In this document: positions 17,512-24,879 of the stretch, piece after piece | Position numbering within the stretch: position 1 is the first letter of the stretch | Layout: each line of letters opens with the position of its first letter | Source: UMGS1766 sp963597355 | GTDB taxonomy: Bacteria; Bacillota; Clostridia; Oscillospirales; Oscillospiraceae | NCBI GenBank assembly: GCA_963597355.1 | Contig: CAVBPR010000013.1 | Span: forward strand, 62,001 to 126,000 | Length of the DNA: 64,000 nt | Direction of reading: 5' to 3' | The notes under the pieces: model-generated | What the model was told of the DNA's origin: nothing | Seen by the model: the letters and a program-made list of their open reading frames with translations, nothing else | The model's database searches: none | Program-made: the position numbers and the translations under genes

Positions 17512-18299
17512 AGTACCACCTCCTCGTAAATTTCCTCAGCCACCTGTTCATAAAACAGGGACATCAGGTGCTTTCGCAGTTGAATGTATTCCTCTGTCTG
17601 GGCGATGGCATCCCGCCGCCGGGGATGAGAAAACTTTACCGGCACAACAGAGCGAATGTGCTTGGGTTCCATCATCACGATGCGATCCGCCAACAGAATG
17701 GCCTCATCAATATCATGCGTGACAAATACGACGGTCTTATGGTGTTCTACACTTAAACGACTAACCAGTTCCTGCAAATCCTGCCGCAGTTTTGGATCAA
17801 TTGCACCGAACGGTTCATCCATCAGCAGAATGTCCGCCGCCATGGCAAGTGCTCGGGCAATCGCCACCCGCTGCTGCATACCGCCGGACAACTCTGCCGG
17901 ATAACGATTGCCGGCGTTGCCCAGCCCCACGCACGCAAGATAATAATCCGCCAGCTGGCGCTGCTCCTCCCGACTGTGACGCACACCGCTTTGTCGGATA
18001 CCGAAGATGATGTTTTTGCGGGCAGTCAGCCATGGAAAGAGAGAGTAGTGCTGGAACACCACTGCCCGGTCGCACCCCGGTCTGGTGACGATCGAGTTAT
18101 CTATGCGGATTTCGCCGCGGTCCGCCTGATTCAGTCCCTCCAGAAGGCTGAGCAGAGTGCTCTTTCCGCAGCCGGACGGGCCAAGCAGGCAAACAAACTC
18201 TCCCGCCTCAATGGAAAGACTGACGTCGTCCAGCGCAGTCTCCCGCTGACCGGAGCCAGGATAATGAAAGGTAATGTGGTCAATGTCAATCTTGCTCAT
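17508..18299 (-). CDS. ABC transporter ATP-binding protein, SsuB/TauB/NrtD family
   Basis: A 263-residue ATPase. Walker A is GPSGCGKST, the signature motif is LSGGMQQRVAIARAL, Walker B is ILLMDEPFGAID, and the switch histidine is in FVTHDIDEA. It energises the adjacent permease for uptake of the ligand captured by the lipoprotein encoded upstream. The C-terminal tail carries an extended EQVAEEIYEEVVL. Its 3' end overlaps the permease start by four bases. Confidence 0.93.
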   Translation of the reverse strand: MSKIDIDHITFHYPGSGQRETALDDVSLSIEAGEFVCLLGPSGCGKSTLLSLLEGLNQADRGEIRIDNSIVTRPGCDRAVVFQHYSLFPWLTARKNIIFGIRQSGVRHSREEQRQLADYYLACVGLGNAGNRYPAELSGGMQQRVAIARALAMAADILLMDEPFGAIDPKLRQDLQELVSRLSVEHHKTVVFVTHDIDEAILLADRIVMMEPKHIRSVVPVKFSHPRRRDAIAQTEEYIQLRKHLMSLFYEQVAEEIYEEVVL

Positions 18300-18344
18300 A
18301 GGTATTGCTCCTCTTCCTGCGCCAACTGCGAGGCATCAAGTATT

Positions 18345-19460
18345 TCAGGCTTCGTTGTACTGCTGGAACAGCTCCAGCTTACTCTGATAGAATGCATCCT
18401 CCGGTTCCCGCTCCAGTAAACTGTTTAACGCATCCGAATAGATGCTGGTATCAATGTGTTCGCTTACATCCACATCGGTAGTTTCAAAATAGCCGGATTC
18501 TTTCAGGGATTCATAGTAGGTCTCCACACCCTTCTGATTCGGATCCAGAGTCAACACCGTACGGTTAACAAACAGATAATTTCTGACATAATCCTCCTCT
18601 TTGCCGGAGTCCTCCGCCAAGATGCGGACAATCTCATCCTGATTGCTCTCATCCTCGTAGTATTTCCATGCACGCAGGTTGGCAATGGTGAATTTCACAA
18701 AGGCGTCCCGCTTCTCGGTCAGCTTTGCGCTGGATGTAACCTGGCGGCAGCAGACATACAGGGGCTCAAGCTCGCCTACCTCGTAGACAACCGCCACACC
18801 AATATCCAGGAACGTATTCGCCTTTTCTACCGGCAGGAACCCAACGTCAGCCTCGCCCTTGGCAACGGCCTGAGCGACATTGGCCTCGCTGTCCACCTCC
18901 ATCAGTGTCACGCTGTCCGGATCAACCCCCGCATTTTTCAGTTGCGTACGGATGACCGTCCAAGAGGACTCTCCACGCACCATGGCCGCGGTAACACCGG
19001 CATAGTGGCTCAACGCTTTGTAAGTCTCTACATTTTCCGGCTTTGCGATGATCGCACCGCCCTCAGCGGCGGTACCCTCAAACACAACCAGATCGGATCC
19101 GTTGGCGATAAACGTCAGGTCCGGAACAATGCCCGTTCCCAGCACGTCCACATCCTTGCCGGTGGTGATGGCAGTCAGGGCTTCTGTACCCGCGGCGTTG
19201 ACAAACTCCACGTTTACGCCCTCTTCCTCATAGTATCCCAGCTTATCGGCCAGAATGTTAATTGCGGTGCGGATCTGACCAGGCTGCGTGGCAAAGCGGA
19301 TGGTGTTCTCCTCCGAATCGAAAGCGATTTCATCCGTTGAGGAAGAAGAAGCACTCTGCGCTTGCGAACTACTTTTGTTTGCAGTCCCGCCGCAGCCGGT
19401 TAGGGCAGAGGCCGTCACAGCCAGCGCCAGGAACAATGGAATCATTTTTTTGAATTTCAT
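18345..19460 (-). CDS. ABC transporter substrate-binding lipoprotein, SsuA/NMT1 family
   Basis: A 371-residue binding protein. The signal peptide MKFKKMIPLFLALAVTASAL ends in lipobox LTGC (Cys23), followed by a Ser/Ala-rich linker. The mature part has the NMT1/SsuA pattern: FATQPGQIRTAINILADKLG, then EEEGVNVEFVNAAGTEALTA and the ligand-loop GESSWTVIRTQL. Members bind sulfonates, taurine, nitrate, or pyrimidine precursors. Thiamine-precursor binding is less likely given the YezD neighbour. It lies 44 bases upstream of the ATPase gene. A hairpin with a short U-tract precedes it. Confidence 0.9.
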   Translation of the reverse strand: MKFKKMIPLFLALAVTASALTGCGGTANKSSSQAQSASSSSTDEIAFDSEENTIRFATQPGQIRTAINILADKLGYYEEEGVNVEFVNAAGTEALTAITTGKDVDVLGTGIVPDLTFIANGSDLVVFEGTAAEGGAIIAKPENVETYKALSHYAGVTAAMVRGESSWTVIRTQLKNAGVDPDSVTLMEVDSEANVAQAVAKGEADVGFLPVEKANTFLDIGVAVVYEVGELEPLYVCCRQVTSSAKLTEKRDAFVKFTIANLRAWKYYEDESNQDEIVRILAEDSGKEEDYVRNYLFVNRTVLTLDPNQKGVETYYESLKESGYFETTDVDVSEHIDTSIYSDALNSLLEREPEDAFYQSKLELFQQYNEA

Positions 19461-19490
19461 AGGTATCTCCTCTTTCTTTGCAATAAAAAT

Positions 19491-19533
19491 GAGGCATCAC
19501 AGCAGGGTCATTTCAACACCTGTGTAATGCCTC
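19491..19533 (-). terminator. Terminator-like hairpin between yezD-like gene and binding-protein gene
   Basis: On the minus strand GAGGCAT-TA-CACAG (19533-19520) pairs with CTGTG-ATGCCTC (19502-19491), 12 pairs with a two-base bulge, and is followed by ATTTTTATTG. It could attenuate or protect the transcript and so set the ratio of the small first gene to the transporter. Confidence 0.5.
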
Positions 19534-19554
19534 CGGTTTGTCCAGTCAGCGTAT

Positions 19555-19698
19555 TTACTTATCAACACGGATTTTTTCACTCTTTTCAATCTGAATTAAC
19601 TTTCCGTTTTGGAATGTTAACGTGATCGTTCCGAATGTCAGCTGTTCCGCCAGTTGCTGCAGCTGTTCCAGCTGCTGGGATGAGATGGCTTTCCCCAT
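19555..19698 (-). CDS. YezD-like (DUF2292) small protein
   Basis: A 47-residue protein starting MGKAISSQQLEQLQQLAEQL and containing FGTITLTFQNGKLIQIEKSE, the hallmark of the YezD/DUF2292 family. An AAAGGGGAAG site lies upstream of the ATG at 19698. Family members are small, of unknown biochemical role, and recur next to sulfonate/sulfate transport and assimilation genes. Its presence as the first gene of this operon is the main argument that the transporter and molybdoenzyme serve sulfur rather than nitrate metabolism. Confidence 0.8.
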   Translation of the reverse strand: MGKAISSQQLEQLQQLAEQLTFGTITLTFQNGKLIQIEKSEKIRVDK

Positions 19699-19737
19699 AT
19701 CCGCTTCCCCTTTCTGTAAGGTCATGAAAATAAAAAA

Positions 19738-19759
19738 CCGGGGCTTTCACAGCTCCCGG
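19738..19759 (-). terminator. Intrinsic terminator (attenuator) after Cys-rich leader peptide
   Basis: CCGGG-A-GCT pairs with AGC-CCCGG around GTGAA (eight pairs, one bulged A) and is followed by six Ts on the minus strand. It lies about 25 bases after the stop codon of a short ORF rich in cysteine codons, and before the yezD-like gene. CCGGG also occurs twice inside the short ORF and could pair with the 3' arm of the terminator instead. This is the layout of translation-coupled attenuation. Confidence 0.7.
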
Positions 19760-19785
19760 ACAAACAGATCAAACGATCGCCTCAT

Positions 19786-19917
19786 TCAACGGCAACACAA
19801 TCCCCCTGTGCACAGACAGAGCATGACAGTGCGCCCGGCCATCTGGTTTGCCCGGGAATACAGCATTCGTCCACATCGAAAATTGCTCCGCAGCAACGTC
19901 TGAAAAACTGCCAGCAT
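19786..19917 (-). CDS. Cys-rich leader peptide (candidate cysteine-sensing uORF)
   Basis: A 43-residue ORF starting at ATG 19917, with an AAGGAGAGG site eight bases upstream. It begins MLAVFQTLLRSNF and ends LCLCTGGLCCR: four cysteine codons in the last ten residues, just before the terminator. There is no resemblance to a folded protein. Peptides with terminal Cys runs upstream of sulfur-assimilation operons are known as cysteine-responsive attenuators in other bacteria. Here ribosome stalling at Cys codons when charged tRNA-Cys is scarce could favour an antiterminator. The position, site and codons are seen; the mechanism is inferred. Confidence 0.65.
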   Translation of the reverse strand: MLAVFQTLLRSNFRCGRMLYSRANQMAGRTVMLCLCTGGLCCR

Positions 19918-19946
19918 CACGCTCACCTCTCCTTCTTTTTTCTTAT

Positions 19947-19967
19947 TACCAACTAAGTCGGTTGGTA
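19947..19967. promoter_or_regulatory. Putative repressor operator TACCAAC-N7-GTTGGTA
   Basis: A seven-base inverted repeat spaced by seven bases, located 8-28 bases downstream of the -10 box, i.e. over the expected transcription start. This is a classical repressor position. Rrf2-type regulators such as CymR control sulfur genes in Firmicutes and bind operators of similar size, but I cannot assign this sequence to a specific regulator. Confidence 0.5.
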
Positions 19968-19974
19968 TATTCGG

Positions 19975-20003
19975 ATTATAGCGCATACTAATTCCGCTGT
20001 CAA
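19975..20003 (-). promoter_or_regulatory. Consensus promoter of the yezD-transporter-molybdoenzyme operon
   Basis: Exact consensus TTGACA (20003-19998) and TATAAT (19980-19975) with a 17-base spacer on the minus strand. Such a strong promoter followed at once by an inverted repeat and a terminator suggests control mainly by repression and attenuation. Confidence 0.85.
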
Positions 20004-20055
20004 CCTAATTTTGAAAATAATATTTGTTTTGACTGCTGAGGCTGCCTTTCTCTGC

Positions 20056-20084
20056 TTGTGTTACCGATAGCGCTATGTTAAAAT
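20056..20084 (+). promoter_or_regulatory. Promoter of the DivIVA-like / fumarase-beta pair
   Basis: TTGTGT (20056-20061) and TAAAAT (20079-20084), 17 bases apart, about 30 bases before the ATG at 20116. The -35 match is partial. Confidence 0.45.
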
Positions 20085-20115
20085 GAAAACAATTAATTGA
20101 GGGGGTATATCGCCC

Positions 20116-20682
20116 ATGAGTGAAATATTAAAGTTACGTACTGCCGCTTTTGGCGGTTTTAATCGCCAGGATGTGGTGGACTATATTGAATCTTCTGCCC
20201 GGGATCACGCTGCTCAACTCAGTGCTCTACGCGCAGAATTGAAGGACGCGCAGGATAAACTGGCGGAGCTGGAGGGAGAAAAAGCCCGTGCAGATGCGTT
20301 AACGGAACGCTGCAATGATTTGAGCGCACGCGTTGAAGCCCTCTCTCCCTTTGAGCAGGAAGTAGTTCAGTTGAGAGAAGAAGTTGCGGCCTATCGGCCT
20401 CAGGCAGAGGCTTTTGCTGCACTGAAAAATACCGTAGCTGATATCGAAATGGACGCTCGCACAAGAGCCAATCAGGTAGTGGCGGACGCAGAACAGGAAG
20501 CGCAGACCAAGCGCGCCATTGCAGAAACCATGTTGGATCGGGTAATGGAGGAATATAGCACGGTCGGTCAGCGCGCCAACACCGCCATCACAGATGTCAT
20601 ATGCAAGCTGACGGATTTACGGGCATCTTTGGCTGGCCTTGGAGCGCTGCGGGAACGAGTGGAGGCAAATAACCATGAGTGA
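20116..20682 (+). CDS. DivIVA-like coiled-coil protein
   Basis: A 188-residue protein. The N-terminus LRTAAFGGFNRQDVVDYIES matches the membrane-curvature-binding segment of DivIVA/GpsB proteins (GFxxxDVxxYI). A long coiled coil (about residues 30-135) follows, rich in A, E, L, Q and R, and then a helical tail. DivIVA proteins organise division or polar growth, and smaller relatives are common in clostridia with unknown roles. The ribosome site is GAGGGGGT. Its last eight bases overlap the start of a fumarase-type beta subunit, an odd partner that may reflect only translational coupling. Confidence 0.7.
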   Translation: MSEILKLRTAAFGGFNRQDVVDYIESSARDHAAQLSALRAELKDAQDKLAELEGEKARADALTERCNDLSARVEALSPFEQEVVQLREEVAAYRPQAEAFAALKNTVADIEMDARTRANQVVADAEQEAQTKRAIAETMLDRVMEEYSTVGQRANTAITDVICKLTDLRASLAGLGALRERVEANNHE

Positions 20683-21232
20683 AGTTTATCATTTAACTAC
20701 AGATCAGTTGCGTTCCATGCAGTCCACCCTCCGTGCCGGTGACCGCGTCATCTTATCCGGCACAATCTACACCGCTCGCGATGCTGCCCACAAACGCATG
20801 TTCGCACTGCTGGACGAAGAAAAAGACCTGCCTTTTCCTCTAAAAGATGCCATCATCTACTATGCCGGTCCTACCCCTGCTCAACAGGGAATGGCAGTCG
20901 GAGCCTGCGGTCCTACCACAGCCAGCCGGATGAATGCGTTTGCGCCTCGTCTGCTGGATTTAGGTCTGGGTGCCATTATCGGCAAAGGCGAGATGTCTTC
21001 CGATGTGGTCGCTGCCCTGCAGCGCAACCAGAGCTGCTTCTTTGCCGCGGTAGGCGGTGCAGGTGCTCTGATTGCAAAATGTATTACAGCCGCAGATGTC
21101 ATTGCGTTTGAGGATCTCGGCTGTGAGTCCATTAAGCGAATGACCGTTCAGGATCTTCCATTGACTGTTGCGATTGACTGCCACGGCGGAAACTTGTACC
21201 AAACCGGTAGAGCGGAATTTGAACAGGAATAA
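20675..21232 (+). CDS. Fe-S hydro-lyase beta subunit (class I fumarase / tartrate dehydratase type)
   Basis: A 185-residue protein, MSEVYHLTTDQLRSMQ onward, with the beta-subunit pattern GDRVILSGTIYTARDAAHKR, IIYYAGPTPA and ACGPTTASRMN, then GLGAIIGKGEMS and CGGAGAL-like AVGGAGALIAKCI. In two-component fumarases this subunit completes the active site of a 4Fe-4S alpha subunit. That alpha subunit is not adjacent here and not elsewhere in the window. The ATG at 20675 has GGAGG ten bases upstream and overlaps the previous gene by eight bases. A strong terminator follows. Fumarate, tartrate or a similar hydroxyacid are possible substrates. Confidence 0.85.
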   Translation: MSEVYHLTTDQLRSMQSTLRAGDRVILSGTIYTARDAAHKRMFALLDEEKDLPFPLKDAIIYYAGPTPAQQGMAVGACGPTTASRMNAFAPRLLDLGLGAIIGKGEMSSDVVAALQRNQSCFFAAVGGAGALIAKCITAADVIAFEDLGCESIKRMTVQDLPLTVAIDCHGGNLYQTGRAEFEQE

Positions 21233-21240
21233 AATTTTAA

Positions 21241-21277
21241 CGGGGTTGCTGTGTGTTACACAGCAACCCCGTTTTTT
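21241..21277. terminator. Strong bidirectional terminator
   Basis: A perfect 14-pair stem, CGGGGTTGCTGTGT with its complement, around GTT, followed by six Ts on the plus strand; the minus strand has an AAAA start and a TTAAAATT tail. It separates the convergent fumarase-beta gene and the small hypothetical gene. Confidence 0.85.
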
Positions 21278-21614
21278 ATATTTTCTTTGCGTTTAAACTC
21301 AGTTTGCGGTTTCCGTCGAATTCTGTTTGCACAAGAATTTCCGCATCTTCCTCTCCCGCTTCAATGGTAACAACCGGTGTAACCATCAGTTTGTGTTCCG
21401 TTTGCAGCGCGGAAAAGAAAGTGGTCTCGTCCGCTGTAATCGCAATGCGAATGCTCTCACCATTTCGCAGCGTCGGCCAGTCCCCCAGTCCTTCCTCTAA
21501 GGTTCGCTGGGCATTTTCTGCGACAAACTGTTCCTGATCCCGATTAAGGATACAGGCGTATTTCATAGCAAAGCAGGCCAGAGCCCGCTCTCGCCGAACG
21601 GTCAAATATCTCAT
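21276..21614 (-). CDS. Hypothetical protein downstream of an RNA methyltransferase
   Basis: A 112-residue soluble protein, MRYLTVRRERALACFAMKYA onward. It has no signal peptide or membrane segment, is helical at the N-terminus and has beta-like stretches ending FDGNRKLSLNAKKI. I do not recognise the family. The ATG at 21614 is used because GGAAGGGAAC lies before it. It lies 13 bases after the methyltransferase gene and is probably co-transcribed with it. Its stop codon abuts the bidirectional terminator. Confidence 0.6.
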   Translation of the reverse strand: MRYLTVRRERALACFAMKYACILNRDQEQFVAENAQRTLEEGLGDWPTLRNGESIRIAITADETTFFSALQTEHKLMVTPVVTIEAGEEDAEILVQTEFDGNRKLSLNAKKI

Positions 21615-21627
21615 TTTGTTCCCTTCC

Positions 21628-22455
21628 TTATCCTCTGCCCAACTGCCAGAAAGCCACAGCACTGGCAGCCGCTACATTTAATGAATCTACTCCATGTGAC
21701 ATAGGAATCATCACCGTATAGTCACACGCAGAAATTGTCATTGGTGACAAACCGCTTCCTTCTGTTCCCAGAATAATGGCCAACTTTTCCTCGGTTCGCA
21801 AATGCGGATCATCGATCGGAACTGCTCGATTGTCCAATGCCATGGCTGCCATGTGAAAACCAAGATGCCGCAATTCCTGAATTCCTTTTTCCGGCCAGTC
21901 CGATGAAGTTGTTCCAATGCGAGTCCAGGGGATTTGAAACACCGTCCCCATACTGACACGAGCGGCGCGTCGATGCAACGGGTCACAGCAAGTAGGATCA
22001 ATGAGCACTCCATCCATATTCAATGCAGCCGCCGAACGAAAAATCGCACCTACATTTGTCGGGTCAACCACTCCCTCGATAACCGCGATTCGCCTTGCAT
22101 TGGCACACACCTGTTCTACCGTTGGCAGAGCCGGGCGCCGCATAGCGCACAGTATGCCACGCGTCAGTGCATATCCGGTGAGCTGGGCCAATACTTCTCG
22201 TTCTCCCGTATATACAGGTACATCAGGGCAACCGGCCAAAAGTTCCGCTGCATCGGCCTCGATATGCTTCCGCTCCATCAAAAAAGACAGGGGAACGCAT
22301 CCGGACTGCAGCGCATAGGAAATCACCTTTTTGCTTTCCGCAATGAAAACTCCCTCCTCCGGATGGCGACGGGAACGAAGCTGTGCCTCCGTCAGGCGGG
22401 TATAAATGTCCAGCTCCGGTTGATTCAGACTTTTTATTTCAACGACATATGCCAA
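21628..22455 (-). CDS. TrmH/SpoU-family RNA 2'-O-methyltransferase
   Basis: A 275-residue SPOUT methyltransferase. The N-terminal half resembles the RNA-binding substrate domain (RRHPEEGVFIAESKKVI). The catalytic knot carries motif 1 DPTNVGAIFRSAAAL, motif 2 IILGTEGSGL and motif 3 IPMSHGVDSLNVAAASAV. It probably methylates a ribose in rRNA or tRNA; the exact target is not predictable. The start is TTG at 22455, with AGGAGG eight bases upstream, so the coding region overlaps the LysR gene by 22 bases. Confidence 0.9.
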   Translation of the reverse strand: MAYVVEIKSLNQPELDIYTRLTEAQLRSRRHPEEGVFIAESKKVISYALQSGCVPLSFLMERKHIEADAAELLAGCPDVPVYTGEREVLAQLTGYALTRGILCAMRRPALPTVEQVCANARRIAVIEGVVDPTNVGAIFRSAAALNMDGVLIDPTCCDPLHRRAARVSMGTVFQIPWTRIGTTSSDWPEKGIQELRHLGFHMAAMALDNRAVPIDDPHLRTEEKLAIILGTEGSGLSPMTISACDYTVMIPMSHGVDSLNVAAASAVAFWQLGRG

Positions 22456-23393
22456 GCTGATTCCTCCTGCTGATCCATCTGCTCCGCCGTGGGATACTTT
22501 CCCTTCTGAGACGTCAAAATGCCAAACCGGGCAATGTGATCATACATTTTCTGCGCCAACGGTGACAAGGACTGTCTCCGAAGTCTCGTCAAGTAAACAT
22601 GACTTTCACACTTCGGTGCAACGATTGTCAGTCCATGGAGCACCGAATCATGGTTTTTCTGCTGCAGATAAGCACTAACCGGAATGGGGCCAACACCAAA
22701 TCCGCTTCGTACGGCTCGCGGAATCAATTCCGGAGATGGGACTTCGTGTACTTCAGCAATTCGAATTCCTGCAGAAGAAAAGTACTCCTGGCACACCATG
22801 TGAAACCCATATTGCTCCGGCAATAAGATAAGCGTTTCTCCCTTTAATTCCGTCAATTCAAGGCTGTCTCTTGAATATAGCCGATGTTCCGGCCCAACGC
22901 TGATCAGCATTGGCTCTCTCAGAACCAAAGTGGACTGGAGCGCCTCATCCGACAAATCTGCTACTGTAACAGCAAAATCTGCCTGTCCGGTACAAAGCAA
23001 TGGTTTTACGGCTTGCCGCATCACCAGCTGCTGCACATCCCTTACTGCAGGGTAGCGCTTGCGAAACAGCACGGATGCTTCTGCCGAAAAGTCCGGAGCC
23101 TCTGTGATGATTTTCAATCCCCACTCCTGCACCGCTTTAAATTGTGCAACGCGAGTCTTTGCCTGCTCTACCTGATTTAAAATCCGTGTGACGTCATCTA
23201 AAAAGGTATGGCCCGCCTCCGTCAAAATAAGCCTTCGTCCGGACTTCTGGAACAGCGCTACGCCCAGTTCCTGTTCCAACTGCTTGACGGCCATACTGAG
23301 AGTGGATTGGGATACATTCAGGGTTTCCGCCGCAATCTGCATATTGTCACTGACTGCCACACAGGCAAAGTACATCATTTTGGTCAGTTCCAT
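22434..23393 (-). CDS. LysR-family transcriptional regulator (divergent from CoA-transferase)
   Basis: A 319-residue regulator. The winged-helix N-terminus (about residues 1-60) includes NMQIAAETLNVSQSTLSMAV and ALFQKSGRRLILTEAG; an effector-binding domain follows (about 90-295). It is divergently transcribed from a CoA-transferase and crotonase-family pair, the usual layout for a LysR protein and its target, so it probably senses an intermediate of that pathway. A TTCAAA-17-TATAAT promoter lies at 23450-23422. Confidence 0.92.
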   Translation of the reverse strand: MELTKMMYFACVAVSDNMQIAAETLNVSQSTLSMAVKQLEQELGVALFQKSGRRLILTEAGHTFLDDVTRILNQVEQAKTRVAQFKAVQEWGLKIITEAPDFSAEASVLFRKRYPAVRDVQQLVMRQAVKPLLCTGQADFAVTVADLSDEALQSTLVLREPMLISVGPEHRLYSRDSLELTELKGETLILLPEQYGFHMVCQEYFSSAGIRIAEVHEVPSPELIPRAVRSGFGVGPIPVSAYLQQKNHDSVLHGLTIVAPKCESHVYLTRLRRQSLSPLAQKMYDHIARFGILTSQKGKYPTAEQMDQQEESAWHMSLK

Positions 23394-23421
23394 GCTATCT
23401 CACCTCGTATGCAATGCCATT

Positions 23422-23450
23422 ATTATATCACACTGTTCAATTTTTTTGAA
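23422..23450 (-). promoter_or_regulatory. Promoter of the LysR regulator gene
   Basis: Minus-strand TTCAAA (23450-23445) and TATAAT (23427-23422), spacer 17, about 30 bases before the LysR start codon. Confidence 0.55.
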
Positions 23451-23471
23451 GAATTACTTCACTCATCTGAA

Positions 23472-23500
23472 TTGATACAAACAAATTACTCCGATAAAAT
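23472..23500 (+). promoter_or_regulatory. Promoter of the CoA-transferase / crotonase operon
   Basis: TTGATA (23472-23477) and TAAAAT (23495-23500), spacer 17, about 40 bases before the ATG at 23539. It faces the LysR promoter, so the 145-base gap probably holds the LysR binding site. Confidence 0.55.
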
Positions 23501-23538
23501 AGGAATCGAAGGATTGATTGTTTAGGAGATATAAGACG

Positions 23539-24831
23539 ATGAATGTGCATGATCTTTACGAATCCAAGAAGAAAACGCTTGAGGAATGCCTGAGTCTGAT
23601 TGAATCTGGCGACACAATCTGTGTTTCCGGTGTAGCCACAGAGCCAGTTACCTTTCTAAGCCATTTTACAGACATTATTCCTCGTCTGCAGGACGTCACT
23701 TTAGTCAAAAGCAAGGACAACGATTACGATTTTCTACGTGACCCCAATACGCGCGGTCATGTGGAAACCGTCGGACACTTCTATGCCAAAAACATGCGGG
23801 AAGGACATGCATTGGGGTTAACTTCCTATATTCCCTCTGACTTGCACAATTACATGCGAGAATTTGTTTCCGTTCACCCGAACAATGTGTTTGTAGCTCA
23901 GGTAGCTGACCTGGAAAACGGAACATTTCAGGTTCCTTACAGTCTGATGTTCGAGCAGGAAGCAATTGCCAACGCGACAAAAATAATTCTGGAGGTCAAT
24001 TCAAACTTTCGCCGTGTGCGGGGAGGTCTTGAAATCCCCCTGGAACGGGTAACTGCTTTCTTCATTTCAAAAAAGCCAATCTTCACCATTCCCCGCAGCG
24101 TTCCCACTGCTGTTGACGAAAAAATTGGTAGCTATGTTGCGGATCTGATTCACGATGGTGACTGCATCCAATTAGGTATCGGCGGTTTGCCGGATGCCGT
24201 CGGCAAGCACCTGCACGAGAAAAACGACCTTGGTATCCATTCTGAGCTGTTCTCCTCCACCATGGCAGACCTCATCGAGGCAGGGAATGCAACCGGAAAA
24301 TATAAGACCATTCACAAGGGAGAACACCTTGCTACTTTCTGCATCGGTGATGAACATCTTTATGAAACCGTGGCAAAAACGCCTGCATGTATGCTTGTCC
24401 CCTGCTCTTATGGAAATGATCCCTTTGTTATAGCGCAAAATGACCATATGATCAGCGTAAATACAGCAATGGAAATTGATCTGACCGGCCAGGTCTGCTC
24501 TGAATCCATTGGGCCGATGCAATTCTCCGGCACCGGCGGTGCCGCCGACTATGCCTATGGTGCAATGCACTCCAAAGGAGGGCGCGGCATTATCGCCTTT
24601 TCCTCTACAGCGAAAGGCGGCACAATTTCAAAAATAAAATCCATTTTGACTCCCGGTGCGGCCGTGTCCATTTCCCGCAACCTGGTAGACACTGTAATTA
24701 CAGAATACGGTGTAGCAGAGTTGAGAGGACGCACCATTCGAGAACGAGTAGATGCTTTGATCTCGATTGCTCATCCGGACTTCCGCCCGCAATTGCGGAA
24801 GGAAGCCTATCAATACGGCATTATTGTGTGA
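23539..24831 (+). CDS. Acyl-CoA:acetate CoA-transferase, acetyl-CoA hydrolase/transferase family
   Basis: A 430-residue family I-type CoA-transferase of the 4-hydroxybutyrate/butyrate CoA-transferase group. Typical segments are SGDTICVSGVATEPVTFL, the glycine motif LGIGGLPDAVG, the catalytic-glutamate region LGIHSELFSSTMADLIEAG, GTGGAADYAYGAMHSKGGRG, and ITEYGVAELRGRTIRER with HPDFR. It swaps CoA between acetate-like and other carboxylates. The ATG at 23539 is preceded by GGAGAT. The crotonase-family gene 48 bases downstream probably supplies or consumes its substrate. The exact acid cannot be read from the sequence. Confidence 0.85.
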   Translation: MNVHDLYESKKKTLEECLSLIESGDTICVSGVATEPVTFLSHFTDIIPRLQDVTLVKSKDNDYDFLRDPNTRGHVETVGHFYAKNMREGHALGLTSYIPSDLHNYMREFVSVHPNNVFVAQVADLENGTFQVPYSLMFEQEAIANATKIILEVNSNFRRVRGGLEIPLERVTAFFISKKPIFTIPRSVPTAVDEKIGSYVADLIHDGDCIQLGIGGLPDAVGKHLHEKNDLGIHSELFSSTMADLIEAGNATGKYKTIHKGEHLATFCIGDEHLYETVAKTPACMLVPCSYGNDPFVIAQNDHMISVNTAMEIDLTGQVCSESIGPMQFSGTGGAADYAYGAMHSKGGRGIIAFSSTAKGGTISKIKSILTPGAAVSISRNLVDTVITEYGVAELRGRTIRERVDALISIAHPDFRPQLRKEAYQYGIIV

Positions 24832-24879
24832 TCACCACACATTGCAATTATAATTTTTCACTTTGAGGAGGAATTTTTT

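Noticed and set aside
17815..18075. Short minus-strand frames within the ABC ATPase gene and similar frames elsewhere
   Set aside because: Shadows of real genes in other frames, without ribosome sites or domain patterns.
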